7,678 nucleotides of DNA, taken from assembly GCA_039923455.1 (NCBI GenBank), contig JBDTCS010000095.1, positions 1 to 7,678 of the forward strand, in the 5' to 3' direction. Below the pieces are notes generated by a model, which ran no database searches, was not told where the DNA came from, and was given only the letters and a program-made list of their open reading frames with translations. Position 1 is the first letter of the stretch. Each line of letters begins with the position of its first letter. Both the position numbers and the translations under genes were made by a program. Of the stretch, positions 1-6,592 are shown piece by piece. The DNA is from JBDTCS01 sp039923455 (lineage in GTDB: Bacteria > Bacteroidota > Ignavibacteria > Palsa-1295).

Positions 1-120
1 GGTGGTGGCGGCGGCGGTCGTGGCGGCTATGGCGGCGGCGGTGGACGTGGCGGCAGCGGCGGTGGTCGCAGCGGTGGCGGCGGCGGTTATGGTGGCGGCG
101 GTGGCGGCGGACGCTACTAA
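1..120 (+). CDS. Glycine-rich C-terminal tail of a probable RNA-binding protein (5' end outside window)
   Basis: The frame beginning at base 1 encodes 39 residues and a TAA stop. It is almost pure glycine with scattered Arg, Tyr and Ser, contains RGG and GGY units, and ends in GGRY. Tails like this follow a single RRM domain in small bacterial RNA-binding proteins of Bacteroidota, Chlorobi and Cyanobacteria, where they are thought to help bind RNA. The RRM itself would lie to the left of the window and cannot be seen, so the function is inferred from tail composition alone. The tail is built from GGC/GGT codons, which makes the DNA low in complexity and prone to slippage or assembly error. 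A strong terminator lies about 85 bases downstream. Another glycine-rich protein is possible. Confidence 0.7.
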   Translation, partial: GGGGGGRGGYGGGGGRGGSGGGRSGGGGGYGGGGGGGRY

Positions 121-134
121 GCTACAAAAGCTTC

Positions 135-160
135 AGCGAATGCCTTTATGGCGTTTCGCT
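135..160 (+). other. Imperfect hairpin in the 3' untranslated region
   Basis: AGCGAA and TTCGCT pair, and an inner GCC pairs with GGC around a TTTAT loop, with an unpaired T on one side and GT on the other. No T-run follows, so this is not a terminator by itself. It may protect the 3' end of the transcript or may be chance. Confidence 0.3.
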
Positions 161-204
161 TAGGGTGGGTGAGTAAGGAATATCTAGAAATTCCGCATCC
201 AATG

Positions 205-240
205 AAGGCGGGCTCGGACAGAGTCCGCCTTCTTCTTTTT
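205..240 (+). terminator. Rho-independent terminator of the glycine-rich protein gene
   Basis: An 11-bp stem (205-215 pairing with 221-231, with one G-T wobble) encloses the 5-base loop GGACA. A T-rich stretch ending in TTTTT follows on the + strand. The stem is GC-rich. The minus strand has no U-tract after the same hairpin, so it mainly serves the + strand gene ending at 120. It also sits between two convergent genes and may limit read-through from the + side into the acetyltransferase gene. Confidence 0.88.
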
Positions 241-260
241 AAACTCTCAACTACAAAGCT

Positions 261-1190
261 TCATCGCTTGGTGAAGTTGAAGCTCGTCATCGAATCCGAA
301 ACTTCGAATCCAACCTTGTAATACAGTCCGATTGCTGATACATTGTTCGAATCCACATTCAACTCGATTCTCGTTCGACCATCTTTGTGTAAACCCGCAA
401 GTGCAGTCGTGAGCAACCCACGACCAATACCTCTACCGGAGAATCCTGCGTTAACAACAAGGCTGTTCACAACCCCTGTATTATCACTCGCGTGGTATGT
501 GTTGCAGAATCCGATGATCCGCTCGTCCGAAGTCGCAACCCACATTTGAAAACCTTCAGCTGTAGCTTCCTGCGTAAAGGTCTCGGTACTCGCCTCCACA
601 AATCCTGCCTTGCCGCGATAACCGTTATTGTGAAGTGATGCGCAGGCTTCGAGATCAGTCGCTAGAAAAGAGCGAGTACGTATCCCATCGACCGGTGAGC
701 TTTCAAGATTAGGATTCGAACGCAGTTCCATGAAGAGCTCTTCGTGCCCTGGCAAAAATCCATACTTACTTAGAAATATTTTTCCGGCATTCCAATCACG
801 CATCAGATTGGATTGATACGTCAGAGACGCTATGGAATCTTGCGCAAAGACGATATCTATGAGCGATGTTCCGATCTTCTGACGGCGAAAACTCGGATGC
901 ACGGTGATGCGAAAGTGACGCAATAATCCGAACTGCTCGTTATCTCGAACCGATGAAGCGAGTACACCAATGCATTTCGAGTCGGAAAGCGCAACACGAA
1001 AATCTATTCCGCCGCGATTGAAACTTCGCTCGACGAAATGCTTCCATTCGGCAGCGGAGACATTTGGAATGGATGCATCTAACTCGTGCGTCTCATGGTA
1101 GAATTGTTCGACGAGCGCTGCGTCGTCCGATTTGTAAGGACCTATAACAATGCCAAGCTCGCTCGTGGAGTTACTCAGAATGATCGTCAG
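261..1190 (-). CDS. Double-domain GNAT acetyltransferase with an apparent CTG start
   Basis: The frame encodes two GCN5-related N-acetyltransferase domains and probably moves an acetyl group from acetyl-CoA to an unknown amine. Numbered from CTG at 1190 (309 codons), the first domain begins near IVIGPY and reaches its acetyl-CoA loop at about 95-110 (RITVHPSFRRQKIGTSL, a degenerate version). The second has VVNSLVV followed by SGRGIGRGLL at about 251-260, and NNVSAIGLYYKVGFE near 282-296, both good motif A/B matches. No ATG, GTG or TTG exists between the in-frame upstream stop and a TTG at 923. Starting at that TTG would remove 89 residues of well-formed first domain, so I extend the gene. The CTG at 1190 overlaps the rhodanese TGA (CTGA) and gives a natural start, MTIIL. 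Other rare starts (ATT at 1181, CTG at 1178) or a sequencing error that changed ATG are possible. The substrate is unknown. Confidence 0.8.
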   Translation of the reverse strand: MTIILSNSTSELGIVIGPYKSDDAALVEQFYHETHELDASIPNVSAAEWKHFVERSFNRGGIDFRVALSDSKCIGVLASSVRDNEQFGLLRHFRITVHPSFRRQKIGTSLIDIVFAQDSIASLTYQSNLMRDWNAGKIFLSKYGFLPGHEELFMELRSNPNLESSPVDGIRTRSFLATDLEACASLHNNGYRGKAGFVEASTETFTQEATAEGFQMWVATSDERIIGFCNTYHASDNTGVVNSLVVNAGFSGRGIGRGLLTTALAGLHKDGRTRIELNVDSNNVSAIGLYYKVGFEVSDSMTSFNFTKR

Positions 1191-1504
1191 TATTTCGCAA
1201 TGGTCGGATCGATCCTATCGCTCCAGGCAGCGATGCCACCTGTAAGATTGAGCACATTGGTAAATCCGGAGTGACGCAGAAATTCCATTACGCGATGCGA
1301 TCTACGACCGGTGTGGCAAAGCACCACGATCGGTTTATCATGCGGAAGCCCATCTATATGCGCAGGAATCGTATTCATGGGGATCAATTTTCCACCAATG
1401 TTTGCGATATCGAATTCAAACGGTTCGCGAACATCGAGCAAAAAATGCTCCTTCTCCTCGGAACGCATAACTTGAAACTCTTCAACGGTGATCGCGTCGA
1501 TCAT
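1187..1504 (-). CDS. Single-domain rhodanese-like sulfurtransferase
   Basis: This 105-residue protein has the size of one rhodanese domain and no signal peptide, so it is probably cytoplasmic. DVREPFEF at 24-31 is the usual CH2A-like block. The active loop is CHTGRRS at 63-69, with Cys63 as the expected persulfide-forming cysteine, and GGIAAW at 89-94 is the conserved C-terminal block. Such proteins carry sulfane sulfur from thiosulfate or persulfides to acceptors. The start is the ATG at 1504. Just upstream is a weak GAGAG purine run inside a small 5-bp hairpin (1508-1521). It lies 67 bases after egtD, and its stop overlaps the proposed start of the acetyltransferase. A role in supplying or recycling sulfur for ergothioneine is inferred from position only. 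The family assignment is firm; the acceptor is unknown. Confidence 0.93.
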   Translation of the reverse strand: MIDAITVEEFQVMRSEEKEHFLLDVREPFEFDIANIGGKLIPMNTIPAHIDGLPHDKPIVVLCHTGRRSHRVMEFLRHSGFTNVLNLTGGIAAWSDRIDPTIAKY

Positions 1505-1571
1505 AACTTTCGCTCTCGAAAATTTTTTGTGTAGGGATAACGTCCATAAATAGAAGGCCTGCGCACCAGCA

Positions 1572-2642
1572 TTAGTTCAAGCGACTATTTGTAAGTTGTG
1601 CGACATCGAGCAGCTGTACACTGAAAAGATTTTCTTCATCTTTCCACACCTCCGCCTGTGCAAAGCCAGCATCCAAAGCTAGCGCGTTGAACGCCTCAAG
1701 TGAATATTTATAGGAGTACTCTGTAATCACATGCTCGTCATTTCGAAACTCGATATGCTGCCCTGCGATGGTTGCACAAAAATCTCGCTTCGCGATCAGA
1801 TGCATCTCGATCCGACTTTCCGCCGAATTAAAAAACGCATAGTGCCCAAAATCTGTTTCCGAAAGATCGATCCCGAGTTCACGGTGTAGTCGGGTGATCA
1901 CATTCAGATTGAATTGAGCGGTTATACCTTGGCTATCATTATACGCGGGTTCCAGAATCGCAATACTTTTACGTAGATCGACGCCAATCAAAAGCGCACC
2001 CTGCTCACCGACGAGATGTGCAATGCGTTCAAGAAATTTCGCTGCCTCTTGCGGTTCAAAATTTCCAATTGTTGAGCCTGGGAAAAAAGCAATAACACGT
2101 CCGGCATTCTGGGCGATCTCGGGCAAACGAAACGTGGATGTATAATCTGCGTGGACAGGTTCGACGATCAGATTGGGATAGTCCGTGCGCAGCTGCGCTG
2201 AGGCACTTAGCAACAGCGCTTCGGAAATATCAACAGGAATATACGCTTTCGGAGAAATCAGCGCATCCAGTAGAATGCGAGTCTTCGTACTGCTTCCACT
2301 TCCGAACTCGATCACGATGGCATTCGGGCCAATGCGCTCGGCCATCTCGTGCGCATACTTTGCAAGAATTGCGGACTCAGTGCGTGTCGGATAATATTCG
2401 GGCAACTCGCAGATCGCTTCGAACAGCTCTGAGCCTCGAGCGTCATAGAAATATTTACTTGCGATACGCTTCGGCGTTTGCAAAAGCCCTTCCAGTATCT
2501 CGCGCTCCATAGTCGAGTTCGGAGTCACCATAACTCCTTCAGCAGTATCGTGTACTTCTCGCAGCAGTGCGATATGAATATCCATTCTGTTATCTTGATT
2601 CACACTCGTCTTCACTTCCCTAACCATACAATCGTTACTCAT
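1572..2642 (-). CDS. egtD: EgtD, histidine N-alpha-methyltransferase (ergothioneine biosynthesis)
   Basis: EgtD uses three S-adenosylmethionine molecules to convert L-histidine into hercynine. The 356-residue protein shows the family order: KYFYDARGSELFEAI and PEYYPTRTE at about 63-88, the SAM-binding EFGSGSSTKT at 112-121, VDIS at 137-140, FFPGSTIGNF at 186-195 (Asn194 matches the histidine-binding Asn of mycobacterial EgtD), and TEYSYKY near 307-313, whose Glu308 and Ser310 correspond to the pair holding the amino-acid substrate. RIEMHL near 277-282 is also typical. The start is the ATG at 2642, which overlaps the egtB stop as ATGA and suggests translational coupling. The frame stays open for a further 34 codons upstream inside egtB, but those residues have no family counterpart. 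Met20 is a possible later start. At 356 residues it is slightly longer than the mycobacterial enzyme. Confidence 0.95.
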   Translation of the reverse strand: MSNDCMVREVKTSVNQDNRMDIHIALLREVHDTAEGVMVTPNSTMEREILEGLLQTPKRIASKYFYDARGSELFEAICELPEYYPTRTESAILAKYAHEMAERIGPNAIVIEFGSGSSTKTRILLDALISPKAYIPVDISEALLLSASAQLRTDYPNLIVEPVHADYTSTFRLPEIAQNAGRVIAFFPGSTIGNFEPQEAAKFLERIAHLVGEQGALLIGVDLRKSIAILEPAYNDSQGITAQFNLNVITRLHRELGIDLSETDFGHYAFFNSAESRIEMHLIAKRDFCATIAGQHIEFRNDEHVITEYSYKYSLEAFNALALDAGFAQAEVWKDEENLFSVQLLDVAQLTNSRLN

Positions 2643-4009
2643 CGTACATCTTGTGCTAATCGTAAACCGGAAAACTGCCAGCGTGCGCTTGGCGGGAAAA
2701 AATTTCGATAGCTCTTGCGAATATGCGATCGAGGTGTAACGCACGAACCGCCACGCAAGACCATCTGCCCACTCATAAACTTACCGTTGTATTCCCCTAT
2801 CGCACCAGGCGCAATTCGAAATCCTGAGTAGGGCTCGTAGGCACTGCGAGTCCATTGCCAAACATCTCCAAACATTTGAAGCAAGCTACTATCCGGTTGG
2901 CTCCCTAGAGTTAGTGCTTGTGGATGAAATGCATTGCTCTCCAAAAAATTACCCGTGATGGCTGTGTGTTCGGATGCGATCTCCCATTCCGCCTCCGTTG
3001 GAAGTCTTACTCCCGCCCAAGTTGCAAAAGCATCTGCTTCGTAATAGCTGATATGCGTTACCGGCTCTGCAAGATCGAGTGGTCGCAAACCTTGCATCGT
3101 GAAGTGATGCCAAACTCCTTCTCGATCCATTTGCCAATAGAGCGGCGATCTCCAACCTTCGGATTGAACCATATACCAACCATCCGAGAGCCACCATTCG
3201 GGATGTGTGTAACCACCGGCCTTAATGAATTCCAAATACTCACCGACGGTCACCAATCGTGATGCAAGCCGAAATGCATCAACGAATACTCTATGGCGTG
3301 GCCCTTCGTTGTCAAATGCAAAATCTTCTCCCGAAAGCGATACTCCTTGGTTAGCGCCGATCTGATAGAGTCCTTCTGAAAATTCTATCCACGCACTCTC
3401 CGATCGATTCCACGATTCGTTGTTCACGCCCGGCGCTAAAGCATAACTCGGCTGAAGAGGATTCTGCGAAAAGGCGTGCTTGATATCAGTCAACAATAAC
3501 TCCTCATGTTGTTCCTCATGTTGCAAGCCAAGAATGATCACATTGGCGATCTCCACAAATTGCTCCGGAGTGCTTTGCGTGATCACATGGTGCATCTGCT
3601 CATTGACATGTGTGCGATACGCAAAAACTTCTTCAATCGTTGGGCGCGTTAGCATGCCACGCTTATCTCGAGCGATGCGCTGACCGATTGTGTTATAGTA
3701 GGAGTTAAATAGAAAGTCATAGCGATCATCCGGTGAGCGGTAATCCGGAAGGACCTGTTTAAGCACGAACGTTTCGAAGAACCAACTCGTGTGTGCAAGA
3801 TGCCATTTTGTCGGGCTTGCATCCGGCATCGACTGCACGACAAAATCTTCCGGCTTTAAGTTAGCGCATAGAGCGATCGTACGATCTCGAACTTGAGTGT
3901 AGCGTGCAAGCAAATTCGCGCGCGAAGTCTCCGCTCCATTCGAAGTTGTTGGCTCTACGCTACGACCTGCTGCACCTTCCACTTTAATTCGCTCTGACGT
4001 AAGATTCAT
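2639..4009 (-). CDS. egtB: EgtB, iron-dependent sulfoxide synthase (ergothioneine biosynthesis)
   Basis: EgtB uses O2 and non-haem iron to couple hercynine to a thiol donor and form the sulfoxide. The 456-residue protein has an N-terminal DinB-like helical domain with the metal-site histidines: the HLAHTSWFFE block (His70, His73) and HEEQHEEL (His164, His168). A C-terminal FGE-sulfatase domain runs from about 209 to the end, with RLPTEAEWE, QMFGDVWQWT, VLRGGSC and RNFFPPSARWQFSGLRLA. NSYYN gives adjacent tyrosines at 104-105, resembling the Tyr pair I recall as catalytic in the Chloracidobacterium enzyme, which uses cysteine rather than gamma-glutamylcysteine. No egtA or egtC is nearby, which fits. 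The start is the ATG at 4009; a TTG six codons upstream is less likely. No Shine-Dalgarno sequence is visible. The stop overlaps the egtD start. A palindrome lies 44 bases upstream of the start. Confidence 0.95.
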   Translation of the reverse strand: MNLTSERIKVEGAAGRSVEPTTSNGAETSRANLLARYTQVRDRTIALCANLKPEDFVVQSMPDASPTKWHLAHTSWFFETFVLKQVLPDYRSPDDRYDFLFNSYYNTIGQRIARDKRGMLTRPTIEEVFAYRTHVNEQMHHVITQSTPEQFVEIANVIILGLQHEEQHEELLLTDIKHAFSQNPLQPSYALAPGVNNESWNRSESAWIEFSEGLYQIGANQGVSLSGEDFAFDNEGPRHRVFVDAFRLASRLVTVGEYLEFIKAGGYTHPEWWLSDGWYMVQSEGWRSPLYWQMDREGVWHHFTMQGLRPLDLAEPVTHISYYEADAFATWAGVRLPTEAEWEIASEHTAITGNFLESNAFHPQALTLGSQPDSSLLQMFGDVWQWTRSAYEPYSGFRIAPGAIGEYNGKFMSGQMVLRGGSCVTPRSHIRKSYRNFFPPSARWQFSGLRLAQDVR

Positions 4010-4052
4010 AGGGAGTTGTAAACACAAACAGGCGGGAAGTTAATCCTAGACT

Positions 4053-4072
4053 TTAACTGCACGTACAGTTAA
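4053..4072. promoter_or_regulatory. Near-perfect 20-bp palindrome upstream of egtB, candidate operator
   Basis: The arms TTAACTG (4053-4059) and CAGTTAA (4066-4072) are exact reverse complements around a 6-base centre. Over all 20 positions 18 are symmetric. It lies in the 139-base gap between the RNA methyltransferase stop and the egtB start. A TAGGAT sequence on the minus strand (4048-4043) could be a poor -10 element just downstream, which would put the palindrome over the -35/spacer region. It is AT-rich without a U-tract, so it is not a terminator. Binding of a dimeric regulator is an inference. Confidence 0.4.
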
Positions 4073-4148
4073 TTGACTCATCCATGGGTGCTTTTGCATG
4101 ATTTTGGCCGATTTCCAAACTCTGCTAAAAACATAATATTACGGGCAC

Positions 4149-4958
4149 CTACGCTATCTCACGCTTTGCTTCGTAGATCATGATTCCGCACGCGACTCCA
4201 ACATTGAGCGAATCAACGGAGGGTGCTATCGGGATCATCACTTCTTGCTCACAGGATGCCAAAATAGTTGGGTGGATTCCGTGCCCTTCTGCGCCGAAAA
4301 CGAGGGTGATATTTCCGGTAAGTGTGGTTTCGTAAATCGAAGTGGAGCGGTCGCTTAAAGTAGCTGCAACTACTTGACTCTTGAAAACACTACTCAGTTC
4401 ACGAAGTGCTAACCCGAGTTCAGGCACCCGAATAATCTCACAATCGACAATCGTCCCCATCGAAACACGAACGGAGCGCCGAAGATATGGATGACAACTT
4501 TGCTCGTCAACTATGAGCGCACTCACTCCGAATGCTGCGCAGTTGCGAATGATCGTACCCATATTTTCCGCATCCGCGATCCGATCGAGTGCGACGATGA
4601 GATGCGGCGCTTTCCAATCTTTGGCACTGGACTCTATGGTCTTCGATTCCGGAATTCGCACTGCGAGCATGACGCCTTGATGCAAGGGATACCCGACGAT
4701 CGATTCCATTGTCGACTTGGAGGCTAGATGAATTTGCGTGTTGTGTGTGCGGATTTCAATAGCAGAACCAAACTGCTCAAAGTAGGGCTCCGTCATAAAG
4801 GCTGAGACGATCTCGAGATCACTCTCCAGTATTTTACGCGCTATCTTTGGTGTTTCGGCAATAAAGATGCCTTCAGCAAGATGACCACCTTTTCCTTTCA
4901 GGGATTGAAAGTAGCGGAGCCCACTATTATTTGGATCTCGAACAATGTGATATGCCAT
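4149..4958 (-). CDS. SpoU/TrmH-family RNA 2'-O-ribose methyltransferase
   Basis: These SPOUT enzymes methylate a ribose 2'-OH in tRNA or rRNA using S-adenosylmethionine, work as dimers and bind SAM in a C-terminal trefoil knot. The 269-residue protein has an N-terminal substrate-binding region (about 1-105, including FIAETPKIARKIL, like the SpoU substrate-binding domain) and then the three SpoU motifs: DRIADAENMGTIIRNCAAFG at 125-144 (Asn132, Arg138), LVFGAEGHGI at 219-228, and IPIAPSVDSLNVGVACGIMI at 242-261. The length fits the TrmH/RlmB-like group, but the exact target nucleotide cannot be told from sequence. The start ATG lies in the 3' arm of a perfect hairpin. The gene stands 70 bases after the OmpA-like gene and 139 bases before egtB, so co-transcription with either is uncertain. 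Confidence 0.93.
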   Translation of the reverse strand: MAYHIVRDPNNSGLRYFQSLKGKGGHLAEGIFIAETPKIARKILESDLEIVSAFMTEPYFEQFGSAIEIRTHNTQIHLASKSTMESIVGYPLHQGVMLAVRIPESKTIESSAKDWKAPHLIVALDRIADAENMGTIIRNCAAFGVSALIVDEQSCHPYLRRSVRVSMGTIVDCEIIRVPELGLALRELSSVFKSQVVAATLSDRSTSIYETTLTGNITLVFGAEGHGIHPTILASCEQEVMIPIAPSVDSLNVGVACGIMIYEAKREIA

Positions 4959-4976
4959 GCGGCAAATATCCGCATG
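4956..4976 (-). promoter_or_regulatory. Perfect hairpin that encloses the RNA methyltransferase start codon
   Basis: On the minus strand CATGCGG and CCGCATG pair perfectly (7 bp, five of them G-C) around a 7-base loop, ATATTTG. The initiation codon is bases 4958-4956, the final three bases of the 3' arm, so the AUG is base-paired when the hairpin forms. Such a structure would lower or control translation initiation. The matching AUG in the 5' arm opens a 25-codon out-of-frame reading frame. That the hairpin acts in regulation is an inference. Confidence 0.45.
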
Positions 4977-5028
4977 TTTGAACTCGTGACGGCGTGATTC
5001 AGGTTTTACTCACGCGTTAGACTTAAGG

Positions 5029-6474
5029 TCACTTCGAGATTTCGGTCACCGACGGATCGCTTACTTTGACTTTGATCATCACGCGTCTGTTCAGCTTTTT
5101 GCCTTCGGTTGTAGTATTTGGTGCAATTGGCAGCGTCATACCGTAACCCTTCGCGTCTACGCGATTGCCTGCGATCCCATGCTCGACCAAATAACTTCGC
5201 ACCTTGTTTGCACGCTCCTCTGATAATGAGAAGTTATGCTCAGGTGAACCATCCGCGTCGGTATGCCCTTGCACTTCGATTTCCATCTTGGGATATTTCT
5301 GCAAAAGGGCGACCAATTTATCCATCGCCTCATGCGACATCGTTTTGAGTGAACTACGATCGACATCAAAGAGCACTCCATCAAGGCGGAACGTTGCACC
5401 TGCAAGCTCTCGCTCCTGGGGGAATGGCTCCTGAAGTCGAAATCCAGGACGGTTCGGCACCGGTACGGCCATCTTCCAAATATCACTTTTGCCGTAGCCC
5501 ATAGTCGAGGTACCCTGCGAACTGGAAAAATAGCAGGTGTCACCATTTGCACTGAGCATAAAATATGCGTCAAAGCCAATCGTATTTATCGGTGCACCGA
5601 GGTTCTGAGGCGTAGACCAATTCTGCCACGAATCATCCAACCGTCGCGACATAAAAATATCTTGCGAGCCGAGCCCGCCTCTTCCATTGGTCGAAAAGTA
5701 GAGAGTCTTATCATCATAGGCAATGAATGGTGAGATCTCATCACCCGATGTATTCAAAATTTCAATCGGTTTCGGCTCGGACCACTTTCTTCCTCCGAGG
5801 CAATGCGAGATGTAGAGATCATGTTGGCCCTTCGTGTCATGTCGCTGTAACGAAAAGATGATATACTTCTCGTCCGTCGAGACGGTCATTGCCGCAGTAT
5901 TCGTATCGTTATAGTAGTTATCTATCTCTAAAGAATCCGGATAGCCCCATTCGCCGTTATCACCTTTTTGACTCACGGAGAAGCCTTTGCTTCGAGAGCC
6001 ATCTTCGTGGTATTGGTTTTGCAAATACAGTCGTGTCAGACTACTATTGACAGCACGCACGCCGTCATAACTCTTTGTATTGAGTGGACCTTCTAATTGC
6101 TTCGCTTGCCCCCATGTACCATTTGGTAAACGCATCGAGTACCAAATATCCTCATCGTCGGGTTTATCCGTAAACCCTGTGTTGTCCGGCGATCCCTTGC
6201 GGGTAAAGAACAACATGCCTTCGTCCGGGCTGATCACGGGAAATAGATCGCTCCACTTAGAATTCACCAGTGGTCCGAGATTCACTCTCGAGGAATCGAT
6301 AATCAATATCCTACCACTATACGGAGCTTGTTTGGTTAACGGCTGTGCGCACAGCATCGCGCTCGATCCGATCACAAGCATCAGTATGAGTACGCTTACG
6401 CGGATCGATCGATACGGATTACGCAATACGCTTCCCGAAGAGGATATATTTAATGAAATATTCATGACAAACAT
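5029..6474 (-). CDS. Secreted PD40 (WD40-like) propeller protein with C-terminal OmpA domain
   Basis: This is an envelope protein expected in the periplasm, anchored non-covalently to peptidoglycan through its OmpA domain. Of 481 residues, about 20-44 form a signal peptide (basic RSIRVS, hydrophobic core, probable cleavage after LCA); there is no proper lipobox. At least four PD40-type blades follow, near 79-132, 194-242, 248-298 (NGRGGLGSQDIF) and 303-335, and may form a propeller for protein contacts. The OmpA domain begins near 364, with VLFDVDRSSLK, VQGHTDADG, SLSEERANKVRSYL and LNRRVMI; the Asp of GHTD and the Arg of NRRV are the usual diaminopimelate-binding residues. Similar fusions include PorE of type IX secretion, but the TPR and carboxypeptidase-like domains of PorE are absent. 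The start is ATG 6474, with Met4 at 6465 an alternative. The partner is unknown. Confidence 0.92.
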   Translation of the reverse strand: MFVMNISLNISSSGSVLRNPYRSIRVSVLILMLVIGSSAMLCAQPLTKQAPYSGRILIIDSSRVNLGPLVNSKWSDLFPVISPDEGMLFFTRKGSPDNTGFTDKPDDEDIWYSMRLPNGTWGQAKQLEGPLNTKSYDGVRAVNSSLTRLYLQNQYHEDGSRSKGFSVSQKGDNGEWGYPDSLEIDNYYNDTNTAAMTVSTDEKYIIFSLQRHDTKGQHDLYISHCLGGRKWSEPKPIEILNTSGDEISPFIAYDDKTLYFSTNGRGGLGSQDIFMSRRLDDSWQNWSTPQNLGAPINTIGFDAYFMLSANGDTCYFSSSQGTSTMGYGKSDIWKMAVPVPNRPGFRLQEPFPQERELAGATFRLDGVLFDVDRSSLKTMSHEAMDKLVALLQKYPKMEIEVQGHTDADGSPEHNFSLSEERANKVRSYLVEHGIAGNRVDAKGYGMTLPIAPNTTTEGKKLNRRVMIKVKVSDPSVTEISK

Positions 6475-6549
6475 TGGCAGAACAGGACTTCACGCTTCAC
6501 CGCAATGCAACGATAGTAATTCGGTCACAGTACGAAGAGGTTGATTAAA

Positions 6550-6577
6550 ATTGTACACAAAAGAGCCTTAACCGCAA
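6550..6577 (-). promoter_or_regulatory. Possible promoter for the PD40/OmpA gene
   Basis: On the minus strand TACAAT (6555-6550) matches the sigma-70 -10 consensus at 5 of 6 positions. A poor -35, TTGCGG (6577-6572), stands 16 bases upstream. A transcript from here would carry a leader of about 70 bases before the ATG at 6474. I do not see a clean Bacteroidota TAnnTTTG element here. Weakly supported. Confidence 0.3.
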
Positions 6578-6592
6578 CGTCGCACTCTCTCG

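Noticed and set aside
1..120. GGC/GGT-rich tract as a repeat array or G-quadruplex element
   Set aside because: It is explained by coding for a glycine-rich protein tail; the G runs are mostly two bases long.
261..923. Short acetyltransferase starting at TTG 923 (220 residues)
   Set aside because: This start cuts off most of a well-formed first GNAT domain; in-frame coding sequence with family character continues to 1190.
1508..1521. 5-bp hairpin next to a T-run near the rhodanese start
   Set aside because: The T-run is on the + strand, where no gene ends nearby, and the stem is only 5 bp.
2643..2744. 34-residue N-terminal extension of EgtD inside egtB
   Set aside because: The extra residues are the antisense-free second frame of egtB, show no EgtD similarity, and the ATGA overlap gives a better start.
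4010..4027. TTG start for EgtB six codons upstream of the ATG
   Set aside because: The added residues have no family support, and the ATG at 4009 is the simpler start.
4898..4975. 25-codon out-of-frame ORF starting in the hairpin before the RNA methyltransferase
   Set aside because: Too short and without coding character to call as a gene; kept only as part of the hairpin finding.
4991..5016. 6-bp inverted repeat between the OmpA-like gene and the RNA methyltransferase
   Set aside because: The loop is 12 bases and no U-tract follows on the minus strand, so it is not a credible terminator.
6080..6544. 154-codon open frame on the + strand
   Set aside because: It lies almost wholly antisense to the PD40/OmpA coding sequence, has no recognisable domain, and its composition is that of a shadow frame.
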